This document shows positions 17,372 through 25,651 of a stretch of 64,000 nucleotides of DNA, one piece after another (the first letter of the stretch is position 1; each line of letters begins with the position of its first letter). The DNA is taken from NCBI RefSeq assembly GCF_007830315.1, contig NZ_VLKJ01000009.1, positions 62,001 to 126,000 on the forward strand. The letters are read 5' to 3'. Position numbers and translations under genes: made by a program. This DNA is from Novosphingobium taihuense (GTDB taxonomy: Bacteria > Pseudomonadota > Alphaproteobacteria > Sphingomonadales > Sphingomonadaceae). The notes under the pieces are model-generated. The model was not told where the DNA came from, ran no database searches, and was given only the letters and a program-made list of their open reading frames with translations.

Positions 17372-18217
17372 ATGACCGGCAGCGAATCGAACCCGGACGA
17401 CGGAGCCATCGAACGCATCGACTATTCGGGAGTGCGACTGGAGTTCGACGGTCCGCTGGCGATCATCACGCTGAACGACCCGGAGAAGCTGAATGCCATG
17501 GGCGAGGACATGGCCAACGCGCTGGTGGTCGCGCTCACCGAGATCGCAAAGCCTCGCCGGCGTTGTCGCGCAGTTCTGCTTACCGGAGAGGGACGTGCCT
17601 TTTGCGCTGGTGCCAACCTGATGGGCAGCCGCAAGGCCCTGTCCGAGGGTGGCAAAAAGCTTGCGAACATTGGTGCGGTCGAAACGCTGTACCATCCGCT
17701 GCTGCGCCGCATCCACGCCTTGCAGATTCCGCTGATCGTGGGTGTCAACGGATTGGCGATCGGCATCGGGCTGGGCATGACGCTGGCCGCCGACTATGTC
17801 GTGGCGGCGGAGGGTGCGTGGTTTCAGGCGCCTTTCAAGAACCTCGCTTCGGCTTCTGATTCGGCGCTTGCCTGGCTGCTGCCTCGCATCATCGGGCCAA
17901 TCAGGACGAAGCGGATCCTGATGCGGGCCGAACGCATCGACGCAGCGACTGCGCTTGATTGGGGCATTCTGTCCGAGGTCGTTCCGACCGCAGAGCTGGC
18001 CGGGCGGGCGAGGGCCGTTGCGACCGAATTCGCCAACGATGCTACGATCGCCCTGGGTGAGATCAAGAAACTGATCAACGACAGTCCGCGTTGCGACATC
18101 CATTCGGCATTCGAAGCGGAAGCGGCAGCCGTAGCGCGCACCTCACGGACGAAGGACAATGTCGCGGCAATCAAGGTGTTCGGCACCAAGGCCAAGCCAG
18201 CGTTCACGGGAGAGTAG
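17372..18217 (+). CDS. Enoyl-CoA hydratase/isomerase family protein
   Basis: A 281-residue crotonase-family protein; GGAGATTGAGG precedes ATG 17372. ITLNDPEKLNAMG, then GEGRAFCAGANLMG (about residues 71-84) and GVNGLAIGIGLGMTLAADYV (about 125-144) form the CoA-binding and oxyanion-hole framework. Its promoter region (17287-17330) is strongly AT-rich. It stands alone between a flavoprotein gene and a dehydratase gene on the same strand. It is one of three divergent crotonase paralogues in the window (also 6219 and 26893), so each likely handles a different intermediate. Confidence 0.92.
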   Translation: MTGSESNPDDGAIERIDYSGVRLEFDGPLAIITLNDPEKLNAMGEDMANALVVALTEIAKPRRRCRAVLLTGEGRAFCAGANLMGSRKALSEGGKKLANIGAVETLYHPLLRRIHALQIPLIVGVNGLAIGIGLGMTLAADYVVAAEGAWFQAPFKNLASASDSALAWLLPRIIGPIRTKRILMRAERIDAATALDWGILSEVVPTAELAGRARAVATEFANDATIALGEIKKLINDSPRCDIHSAFEAEAAAVARTSRTKDNVAAIKVFGTKAKPAFTGE

Positions 18218-18385
18218 GGCTGCTGTTGCGGCACGATCATCGACTGCCTGGCGACGACCGATCGTGAAGCGGGTGAGCAGATGGTCAGTGACGGCAATTT
18301 CAGAAATCTGCAGATCGGCGCCTGGAATACCGACGGAAGTACGTCGATGGGGTTGCGCCACCCCGCTAATATATCTATTACCTAG

Positions 18386-18398
18386 TTATACGATTGGC
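18386..18398 (+). promoter_or_regulatory. AT-rich shared motif upstream of the dehydratase gene
   Basis: TTATACGATTGGC ends 11 bases before the start codon and shares 11 exact bases with the site at 8212-8224. So close to the start, it would act as an operator that blocks transcription or translation rather than as a -35 element. Confidence 0.4.
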
Positions 18399-18409
18399 AT
18401 GGGGATAGG

Positions 18410-19699
18410 ATGATGGCGAGCAAAGCTGGCGATATTACGCAGAGCGAAGAGTGGCAGAAGGCAACGGCTTACGAGATCACGGATGAGGACATCGAGCGGC
18501 AGCGCCAGTTGGTTGGATTCGACGAGGTCTCGAAAATGGCCGAATACGTCCAGACGGCGTCCGAAGACTCCATTCGCAACTGGTCTTACGGTTGCGGTGA
18601 CGACAATCCGCTGTTCTGCGACCCGAACTATGCAAAAAAGACCCGCTGGGGCAGCGTGATCGCGCCGGGCATGATGGTCGGCCAGATCAACAAGCCGCTG
18701 AAGGGTGATCCGATCCCCGATGAGATAAAGGCGCTCAAGAAAAGTCTGTTCCGTGGAATTCACGTGTTCGTGTCGGGTTCGGACTGGGAGTTCTATCGGC
18801 CGGTGTTTCCGGGCGACACGATCTACAGCTTCAACGGCGAGGAAAGCTGCGAGGTCAAGCAGTCCGAGTTCGCCGGCCGTTCTGTGATCAACGTGCGCCG
18901 TGATGTGAAGATCAACCAGCGCGGCGAGGTCGTCGCGGTCTACAAGATCCTGCGCGTGCTCACCGAGCGCAAGACCGCGGTCAAGAAGGGCAAGTATTCG
19001 GCAATCGAACCTGCCACCTACACCGACGAGGAATTTGCCGCGATCGAGGAGATCTATGCTGCTGAATCCGTGCGCGGTGCGGAAAAGCGCTGGGCTGAAA
19101 ACGTCGATCTGGGTGAAAGTCTCGGAACTCAGGCCAAGGGGCCGCTGACGGTAACCGACGTCGTCTGCTTCCACGCCGGAGGCTATGGCTTCACGCCTTA
19201 TGCACCAACCGTGGGCCGCCGTGCGCACAAGAACCGCAAGCGTATCGCTCCATTCTACGTCAAGAACGAGCAGGGCGTGCCCGATGTTGCCCAGCGGCTT
19301 CATTGGGACCCCAAGTGGGCGCAGGCGATCGGCAACCCGATGGCCTACGACTACGGGGTGATGCGCGAGAACTACCTCTGGGGCTACCTCAACGACTGGG
19401 CCGGGGACGATGCGATCATCACCAATGTCCATGACGAGATCCGCAAGTTCAATTACATGGGCGACGTGCAGCGGGTGAGCGGAGAAGTGCTGGCCAAGCG
19501 TGAAGAGCACGGCAACGCGGTGGTCGATGTGGCGGTCAAGTTCGTCAACCAGCGCGGCGAGGAAACCGTGCGCTCGACCGCGACGATTGCGCTGCCCAGC
19601 CAGAACCGCCCGTTGCCGCTCTATCCGCCGGTCCCCGAAGTCCTGGCAGAAAAGGCGGTCCGCATTCTTGCCCGCCACCGCGAACTCGGCGGCGACTGA
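18410..19699 (+). CDS. Two-hotdog acyl-CoA dehydratase (FAS1-like plus MaoC-like)
   Basis: A 429-residue protein; tandem ATGs at 18410 and 18413 follow GGGGATAGG, and either may be used. The N-terminal half (about 25-200) is a FAS1-like hotdog domain with WSYGCGDDNPLFCDPNYA and APGMMVG; the C-terminal half (about 245-420) is a second hotdog with AYDYGVMRENYLWGYLNDW and NYMGDVQRVSGEV. This architecture is that of large hydratases/dehydratases for bulky acyl-CoAs. It would hydrate an enoyl-CoA or dehydrate a 3-hydroxyacyl-CoA made by neighbouring enzymes. It is followed after 12 bases by a flavoprotein gene, probably in one transcript. Confidence 0.87.
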   Translation: MMASKAGDITQSEEWQKATAYEITDEDIERQRQLVGFDEVSKMAEYVQTASEDSIRNWSYGCGDDNPLFCDPNYAKKTRWGSVIAPGMMVGQINKPLKGDPIPDEIKALKKSLFRGIHVFVSGSDWEFYRPVFPGDTIYSFNGEESCEVKQSEFAGRSVINVRRDVKINQRGEVVAVYKILRVLTERKTAVKKGKYSAIEPATYTDEEFAAIEEIYAAESVRGAEKRWAENVDLGESLGTQAKGPLTVTDVVCFHAGGYGFTPYAPTVGRRAHKNRKRIAPFYVKNEQGVPDVAQRLHWDPKWAQAIGNPMAYDYGVMRENYLWGYLNDWAGDDAIITNVHDEIRKFNYMGDVQRVSGEVLAKREEHGNAVVDVAVKFVNQRGEETVRSTATIALPSQNRPLPLYPPVPEVLAEKAVRILARHRELGGD

Positions 19700-19711
19700 G
19701 CTGGTGCGGCG

Positions 19712-20644
19712 GTGTTTGACCGCCTGACCCTGCCCGTGATGTGTGCACCGATGAGCTTCGCATCGTCGGTGCCACTTGCGCTGGCCTGCGCGCGAGCGGG
19801 GATACTCGCCGGTTGGCAAGGTGGCCCTGCAACCTCGCTCGCCGAGTTCGAACGCTACCTCGTCGATCTCGGACAGATCGAAGGCGCGCCCGCGATTGTC
19901 AATCTGCCTGCGCGGAGCGCGGCGGAGGACTGGGGCGTGCCCCGGTTGGCGATGCTGGAAAGGCATCGTGCACCGCTTGTGCTATCAAGCGTTGGTGATC
20001 CTTCGCGAATGGTCGAGCGTGTCCACGGTTGGGGTGGCCGGATCATCCAGGACGTAACCACGATGCGGCATGCTGAAAAGGCGATCGATGCTGGCGTGGA
20101 CGGGCTGATGCTCACCTGCGCCGGTGCGGGCGGACACAGCGGATTTCTGACGCCGTTCGCCTTCGTACCGGCGGTCAGGCGGATCTGGGATGGACTGCTG
20201 ATTGTGGGTGGCGGGATTGCCGATGCGCACGGCATTGCCGCGGCTCTCGCTCTGGGAGGTGATCTGGCCTGCATGGGCACGCGCTTCATCGCCACACCTG
20301 AAAGCGGCGTGACTGGGGCGCACCGCGACATGATCGCGCGTGTCGGCATGGACAGGATCATGGTTTCGGCAGCGATGAACGGCGTTCCGGCCAACTGGAT
20401 CCGCGACTCGATCGAAGACGCCGGGCTCGATCCCGCGACCTTGCCTGCCACGCGCACCACGATGCCTGAGGGCGTCAGGCCGTGGCGAGACATCTTCAGC
20501 GCCGGGCACAGCGTGGGACTGATCGACGACATTGTCCCGGTGGAGGATGTCGCCGAAAGTCTGATCGCAACGCTCGCGTCACTGTTGCCAGAAGCGCAAT
20601 GGCGCCAGCGCCTTTGTGAGCTTGACCAACAATGGATGCGATAG
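19712..20644 (+). CDS. Nitronate monooxygenase-family flavoprotein (second of three)
   Basis: A 310-residue FMN protein with a GTG start, 12 bases after the dehydratase stop. LPVMCAPMSFASS, LTCAGAGGHSGF (about residues 131-142), VGGGIADAHG and LACMGTRFIATPESG are the family hallmarks. The C-terminal PEGVRPWRDIFSAGHSVGLIDD closely parallels the end of the first paralogue, so these two are nearer to each other than to the third. It is co-transcribed with the dehydratase, which suggests that it acts on the same enoyl-CoA, for example as a reductase. True nitronate activity is not indicated by context. Confidence 0.9.
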   Translation: MFDRLTLPVMCAPMSFASSVPLALACARAGILAGWQGGPATSLAEFERYLVDLGQIEGAPAIVNLPARSAAEDWGVPRLAMLERHRAPLVLSSVGDPSRMVERVHGWGGRIIQDVTTMRHAEKAIDAGVDGLMLTCAGAGGHSGFLTPFAFVPAVRRIWDGLLIVGGGIADAHGIAAALALGGDLACMGTRFIATPESGVTGAHRDMIARVGMDRIMVSAAMNGVPANWIRDSIEDAGLDPATLPATRTTMPEGVRPWRDIFSAGHSVGLIDDIVPVEDVAESLIATLASLLPEAQWRQRLCELDQQWMR

Positions 20645-20803
20645 ACCGCAAGTGTTGGTGGCAAGAAATTCCTGAAGCGCTTTGCAGGCGCTTGGTAGTG
20701 ATGGCGACCTGCGGCTGTGGCGGCGGGATCGCGGGCTGGAAATCAGGCGTGAGCCAAGGGAATGACACGGTGATCGATCACCATCGAACTGAAGGTTGCT
20801 GAC

Positions 20804-22249
20804 ATGAATGCATTGCTGGAAAACAGTCGCCCGGTCATCGGCACGGCCCGGCCTGGCGAAACCAGCCTGGGCGCGCGCGATCATGTGAACCCGGCCACTG
20901 GCTGCGCGCAGGCGAAGGTTCTGGTCTGCGGGGCTGACGAGATCGAGGCGGCGGCAATTGCAGCCATCGCAGGCCAGCGCGCCTGGATGGGACTTGGCGC
21001 AGAAGCGCGCAGGGCTGCACTGATGAAGCTCGCCGATCTGGTCGAGGCAGAGGGAGACACTTTTGCCACGCTGGCTGCTCTTGAGTGCGGCAACCCGGTC
21101 TCGACGCCCGCCAACAGTCTCGCACTGTCATGGATCCGTTATTACGCGGGTTGGGCCGACAAGATCGAGGGTGGCTACAGCGAGCCGATCGGTATGGCCG
21201 GCTTCGCCTATAACCGGCACGAGCCCTACGGCGTGGTGGGTGCGATCATTCCCTGGAATTCGCCGATTGTCGCGATCGCGATGAAAGTCGTGCCCGCGCT
21301 GGCTGCAGGCAATGCCGTGATCCTGAAGCCGCCGACGATCACGCCTTTCGTTGCGATACGCATCGGCGAGCTGGCGCTTGAGGCAGGTGTTCCCCCGGGC
21401 GCCCTATGCGTGGTACCGGGCGATGCTGAAGCGGGCGAAGCGCTGATCGACCATCCAGCGGTTGGCAAGGTCAGCTTCACTGGCGGCGGTGTTGTGGCAA
21501 AGTCTGTCATGCATCGCTGCGCCGACCAGTTGAAGCCACTCGCGCTGGAACTCGGTGGCAAATCGGCGAACATCATCTGCGCAGATGCGGATCTGGAGAA
21601 GGCTGCCATGATGGCGGCGGCATGGAGCCTCGTACCACTTGCCGGTCAGGGCTGCGTCTTGCCGACGCGGGTCTATGCGCAAGCGGCGATCTATGACGAA
21701 CTGGTCGATCGCGTGCGAACGATCGGCGCAAGCTTCCGGCAGGGTGATCCACTCGATCCCGAGACGCTGATCGGCCCTGTGATCAATGAGGCAGCGGCGC
21801 AGCGGATAATCGGTGTGATCGAGCGTGCAAAGGCGGAAAGCGGCGGCAGCGTGGTACTTGGCGGGCGTCGCGGACAAGGCGATCTGGCAGCCGGAGCCTA
21901 TGTCGAGCCCACGATCTTCGCAGGTGTCGCGCATGACAGTCACCTCGCGCGCGAGGAAGTCTTCGGACCGGTTCTGGCGATCGTGCGCTTCGGTGAAGAC
22001 AAGGATGCGGTGGCGATGGCGAATGACAGCCGCTTCGGACTTGGCGCCTATGTCCACACGCGGGACCTGTCGCGGGCTCACCGGATGGCGTCGGAGCTTG
22101 AGGCAGGCGGCGTCGGAGTCAATGGAATGCTGCCAATGGCGCCCAATCAGCCGTTCGGCGGATACAAGACCAGCGGCTTCGGGCGCGAAGGTGGGCGGCA
22201 AGGCCTGGAGGAGTTTCTCCAGATCAAGCAGGTGGTAGTGCACCTGTGA
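20804..22249 (+). CDS. Aldehyde dehydrogenase (NAD(P)+)
   Basis: A 481-residue enzyme of the ALDH superfamily. Visible are IIPWNSPIV (about 148), the Rossmann-type VSFTGGG, the general base Glu249 in LELGGKSANII and the nucleophile Cys284 in GQGCVLPTR, followed by EEVFGPVLAI. It oxidises an aldehyde to the acid. The next gene, a GMC alcohol oxidoreductase, overlaps it by GTGA (22246-22249), so the pair probably converts a primary alcohol to a carboxylic acid through the aldehyde, feeding the CoA ligase. The ribosome-binding site is weak (GAAGG). The 160-base upstream gap shows nothing distinctive. Confidence 0.94.
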   Translation: MNALLENSRPVIGTARPGETSLGARDHVNPATGCAQAKVLVCGADEIEAAAIAAIAGQRAWMGLGAEARRAALMKLADLVEAEGDTFATLAALECGNPVSTPANSLALSWIRYYAGWADKIEGGYSEPIGMAGFAYNRHEPYGVVGAIIPWNSPIVAIAMKVVPALAAGNAVILKPPTITPFVAIRIGELALEAGVPPGALCVVPGDAEAGEALIDHPAVGKVSFTGGGVVAKSVMHRCADQLKPLALELGGKSANIICADADLEKAAMMAAAWSLVPLAGQGCVLPTRVYAQAAIYDELVDRVRTIGASFRQGDPLDPETLIGPVINEAAAQRIIGVIERAKAESGGSVVLGGRRGQGDLAAGAYVEPTIFAGVAHDSHLAREEVFGPVLAIVRFGEDKDAVAMANDSRFGLGAYVHTRDLSRAHRMASELEAGGVGVNGMLPMAPNQPFGGYKTSGFGREGGRQGLEEFLQIKQVVVHL

Positions 22250-23865
22250 GCGCGGGACAGGACTTGGGAAGCTTCGATTACATCGTAGTCGGCGGCGGCA
22301 GCGCCGGCTGCGTTCTGGCGGCAAGGCTGAGCGAGGACGCAGACAAGACCGTTCTCCTGCTCGAAGCTGGTGGAGAGGGACGGGACTTTCTCATCAAGAT
22401 GCCTGCTGGCACGGCCAAATTGATGGGTAACAAGGCCTTTGACTGGTGCCTGCCGACCGAGAGCGATCCGTCCATCGGCGGGCGCACGATGCAGTGGTCT
22501 GTCGGAAAGGCGCTCGGCGGGAGCTCTGCCATCAATGGACAGGTCTACATGCGTGGCGAACGTTCCGACTATGACGCCTGGGCGCAGATGGGCTGCGAGG
22601 GTTGGGCGTTTGCCGACATACTTCCCTATTTTCTCAAGGCCGAGCGCTTTCATGGCGCCCCTTCGCAAAGCCACGGCAGCCATGGTCCGCTGAGCGTTTC
22701 TCCGATCCGCGACCCGCAGCCGATAGGCCAGCACGTGATCGACGCGTTTACCCAGATCGGTATCCCGCTCAACGAGGATTATTGCGACGGCAGCCAATCG
22801 GGCGTGTACCGCATCTTCGCGACGCAGGAGAACGGCCAGCGCTGCTCGGCGGCGCGGGCCTACCTCGAACCAGCTCGCGGACGAGCCAACCTCACGGTCA
22901 TGACCGGTGCCCATGCCGACCGCATCGTGATCCGGAACGGCGTTGCGACAGGCGTGCAATTCCGATGCAACGGGCAGGCGATGCAGGCGCATGCAGTCAG
23001 CGAAGTGATCCTTTCGACCGGAACGCTGCTATCGCCTGCCGTGCTCATGCGTTCAGGCATCGGACCGGCGGCGCATCTGACGTCGCTGGGGATCGAGGTG
23101 CACGCCGATTTGCCCGGAGTTGGCGAGAACTTGCGCGAGCACAATTCGGTGGCACTCGCAAAGCTGGTCAATATCCCGACGCTGAGCGCGCAACTGGGCC
23201 CGCTCGGGATCGCAAGGGGCCTCATCCAGTATCTCGTAGCCGGAAAAGGCATCATGACCACGCCGGCGGTGCAGGTGATGGCCGCCTTCCGTACCGATCC
23301 CGATCTTGCCGACCCGGACATTATCCTCTCGATGCTGCCGGTAGCGGTCAATTTCAACGACCGCGGGGATGCCATCCTCGAAAAGCGGCCTTCGTTCTCA
23401 TTTGGCTTTCATGTCGCTCGCCCGAAAAGCCGCGGCCAGATCCGCCTGCGCAGTTCCGATCCCGACGACAAGCCGGTGATCGATCATCGGCTTCAGGGCG
23501 CCCACAGCGATGTCGCGAAGCTCGTCAAGGCACTGAAGATCGTGGAGAGCGCCTGCCGTGCTCCGGCGCTCGCCAGCGTGATCACCGGCACGCTGCGGCC
23601 CGATCCAATACCCGAAACTGACGAACAGTGGGAGGACTATGTACGAAGCGCTGGCGGAATCGGCTACCATTCGGTGGGAACCTGCCGGATGGGGCCCGAT
23701 GGTGATCCGATGGCAGTTCTGGATACCCAGCTTCGGGTGCGCGGCGTGGAGGGATTGCGGGTGATCGATGCCTCGGTGATGCCCGAACCGGTCTCGGCCA
23801 ATACCAACGCGCCGACGATCATGATCGCAGAACGCGGCGCGGACCTTATCCGAAGGCGACTTTAA
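22246..23865 (+). CDS. GMC-family FAD-dependent alcohol dehydrogenase (choline dehydrogenase-like)
   Basis: A 539-residue flavoprotein that starts with GTG inside the preceding stop. The FAD dinucleotide motif VVGGGSAGCVLAARLSE is at about 14-30, the GMC signature GKALGGSSAINGQVYMRG at about 87-104, and the C-terminal catalytic His in GIGYHSVGTCRMG and the Asn in PVSANTNAPTIMIAERGA are present. It oxidises an alcohol to an aldehyde, passing electrons to a quinone or another acceptor. Translational coupling with the aldehyde dehydrogenase is strong evidence that they work in sequence. There is no signal peptide, so it is cytoplasmic. Confidence 0.94.
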   Translation: MSAGQDLGSFDYIVVGGGSAGCVLAARLSEDADKTVLLLEAGGEGRDFLIKMPAGTAKLMGNKAFDWCLPTESDPSIGGRTMQWSVGKALGGSSAINGQVYMRGERSDYDAWAQMGCEGWAFADILPYFLKAERFHGAPSQSHGSHGPLSVSPIRDPQPIGQHVIDAFTQIGIPLNEDYCDGSQSGVYRIFATQENGQRCSAARAYLEPARGRANLTVMTGAHADRIVIRNGVATGVQFRCNGQAMQAHAVSEVILSTGTLLSPAVLMRSGIGPAAHLTSLGIEVHADLPGVGENLREHNSVALAKLVNIPTLSAQLGPLGIARGLIQYLVAGKGIMTTPAVQVMAAFRTDPDLADPDIILSMLPVAVNFNDRGDAILEKRPSFSFGFHVARPKSRGQIRLRSSDPDDKPVIDHRLQGAHSDVAKLVKALKIVESACRAPALASVITGTLRPDPIPETDEQWEDYVRSAGGIGYHSVGTCRMGPDGDPMAVLDTQLRVRGVEGLRVIDASVMPEPVSANTNAPTIMIAERGADLIRRRL

Positions 23866-23955
23866 CGCGCACTGCGGGCGTTCCTGGTGCGGCTTGCGCA
23901 TGTCGGTGCCAGCGCACCGAATGGCGCGACGGCACCTGATCAGCGCAGGCAACGG

Positions 23956-24924
23956 TCAATTTCCAATCCTGGCCCGAACCGCTTCGGCCTGTCGCATGAT
24001 GTTTGCGACGAGTTCCGCGCAGGTCGGAATATCATGGATCAGCGCCTGACTTTGGCCGCTTGTCCAGATACCACCATCGAGATCGCCGTCGCGTAGCACG
24101 TTGATACGGCCGCGGGCGCCAGCCATGAGGTCCTTGACGTCTTCGAACGGACGTGTGGGATCGCGCTGGATCTCAGCGACCTGTTCGGACACTGCGTTGC
24201 GGGCGACGCGTGCGGTGTTGCGCAGGGATCGACCGACGAGCACCGTGTCGAGTTCGGTGTTGTCGACGATCTTCTGCTTCACGTTCGGATGGATTTGCGC
24301 TTCCTGCGTCGCACAGAAGCGCGTGCCCATGTTGACAGCCTCGGCACCGAGCGCCAGCGCCGCGATCAGGCTGCGGCCGTCAGCCATCCCGCCAGAAGCT
24401 ATGATCGGCACGTCGGGCAGTGCATCGACTGTCGCTGGCAACAAGACCACGAGGCCGACGTCGTCCTCCCCTGGATGGCCGGCACATTCGAAACCGTCGA
24501 TGCTGATGATATCGACGCCCTTTTTCACGGCGGATACGGCGTGACGCACACTGGTGCACTTGTGGATGACCTTGACCCCGGCTTCCTTGAATCGCGGGAG
24601 ATGATCGGTCGGTGCGCGGCCTGCAGTCTCCACGATCTTGACCCCGCTCGCGATGATGGCCTCGCGATAGTCGTCGTAGGGGATCGGCGTGATCGAGGGC
24701 ATCAGGGTGAGATTGACACCGAACGGCTTGTCAGTCAGCGCGCGGGTCTTCTCGATCTCCGCAAGCAGGTCGTCGCCCGAGGGAAACATGTGGGCGGTGA
24801 TGAAGCCAAGGGCACCGGCGTTCGCGACAGCCGCGACGAGTTGGCCATAGCCGACGCCGGTCATCCCGCCCATGATGATCGGCGTATCGATGCCAAACAT
24901 CTCCGTGATTTTGGTCTTGATCAT
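23956..24924 (-). CDS. Nitronate monooxygenase-family flavoprotein (third of three)
   Basis: A 322-residue FMN protein with GGGAGAG before ATG 24924. It carries TPIIMGGMTGVGYG, DIISIDGFECAGHPGEDDVG (conserved His), IIASGGMADGRS and VNMGTRFCATQEAQIH. The GFECAGHPGE segment marks a different subgroup from the two other paralogues and is the form often annotated as nitronate monooxygenase. It is transcribed convergently to the GMC gene, away from the broken TetR gene, with an AT-rich motif 134 bases upstream. Which reaction it catalyses in this cluster is not clear; detoxification of nitronates and enoyl reduction are both possible. Confidence 0.92.
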   Translation of the reverse strand: MIKTKITEMFGIDTPIIMGGMTGVGYGQLVAAVANAGALGFITAHMFPSGDDLLAEIEKTRALTDKPFGVNLTLMPSITPIPYDDYREAIIASGVKIVETAGRAPTDHLPRFKEAGVKVIHKCTSVRHAVSAVKKGVDIISIDGFECAGHPGEDDVGLVVLLPATVDALPDVPIIASGGMADGRSLIAALALGAEAVNMGTRFCATQEAQIHPNVKQKIVDNTELDTVLVGRSLRNTARVARNAVSEQVAEIQRDPTRPFEDVKDLMAGARGRINVLRDGDLDGGIWTSGQSQALIHDIPTCAELVANIMRQAEAVRARIGN

Positions 24925-25057
24925 GTTGCTCTCCCACCATTCCCTGCGGAGCGCGTCTGCCTCGCCACATTTGGCGTGGCGGCTGCGGCTCCTCTGATGC
25001 CATCAGGTTGATTTGCATCAGCCGTACAATCCATTCAAGATAAATCCGATATATAAA

Positions 25058-25071
25058 TAATATGATTATGG
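25058..25071 (+). promoter_or_regulatory. AT-rich shared motif upstream of the third flavoprotein gene
   Basis: TAATATGATTATGG shares 11 exact bases with 6154-6164 and 10 exact bases (reverse complement) with 16096-16105. It lies in an AT-rich island upstream of the minus-strand gene that starts at 24924. Confidence 0.4.
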
Positions 25072-25114
25072 TCGCAGTGTTCGGAGCATCCTGCAAACTC
25101 TCGGTGAGGCAAGC

Positions 25115-25597
25115 TCAGGGGTCAAAGTCGTGCCGAGTGGTATGGCCTTCCATCATTTCATACACCGCAGCGACATGGGCCAAGTCCTTGATCATCGAGA
25201 AGCAGACGATCGCGCCCGCATCCTTCATCTGGTCGCGGCTCCACCCGGCAACGCGCGTCCAAAAGGCGGCAATCGCCTTGCGGACCTACTCGGCCAGGCC
25301 CTCGAAGTTCACCGCCAGTTCCTCGGCGGACCTCATGCCGACAGGCAACTAGACCGATCTTCGAGCATTCGAGAAGCACCTGATCCGTGTTGCCAAGGTA
25401 GTGGTGGATCGTAGGCTTGGAGATGCCAAGGCTTGCGGCGGCATCGTCGAGCGAGATGGGTGGAAGCCGCGTTCGTTGAACATCTGGATCGCTGCGCGCA
25501 GCACCGCATCTCGCTTCGCCGCGCGGGTGGAGCGTTTTCCCTCTCGGCCGGGAAAGGGCGATGCGGTTAGATTCATTGGGTGGCCGCACATTGACAT
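25115..25597 (-). pseudogene. TetR-family regulator, frameshifted remnant
   Basis: Three fragments together make a TetR-like protein. From ATG 25597 the first frame gives KRDAVLRAAIQMFNERGF, the start of a TetR helix-turn-helix. The helix-turn-helix then continues in another frame (SLDDAAASLGISKPTIHHYLGNTDQVLLEC). The first frame resumes with MRSAEELAVNFEGLAE, hits a TAG at 25286-25288, and runs on to TGA at 25115. Two compensating frameshifts and one nonsense codon mean that no functional regulator can be made unless the sequence contains errors. It faces an intact 18-base palindromic operator at 25616 and the acyl-CoA dehydrogenase gene beyond. Confidence 0.8.
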
Positions 25598-25615
25598 GAA
25601 ACCGCTTCGTATGCA

Positions 25616-25633
25616 ATTTACTCATGAGTAAAT
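25616..25633. promoter_or_regulatory. Perfect 18-bp palindrome, probable TetR operator
   Basis: ATTTACTCATGAGTAAAT is identical to its reverse complement. It lies between the divergent broken TetR gene (start 25597) and the acyl-CoA dehydrogenase gene (start 25652), the standard place for an autoregulatory TetR operator. Because it ends 18 bases before the dehydrogenase start, binding there would block expression. Confidence 0.7.
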
Positions 25634-25651
25634 AGCCAACGGATTGGTTTT

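Noticed and set aside
18386..19966. 526-codon minus-strand frame opposite the dehydratase gene
   Set aside because: The hotdog protein on the plus strand is conserved in motif and length; the antisense frame is compositionally odd (His/Asp/Arg-rich).
25062..25352. Plus-strand frame upstream of the broken TetR gene
   Set aside because: It is the antisense of the TetR remnant and its downstream decayed part; no motif or ribosome-binding site.
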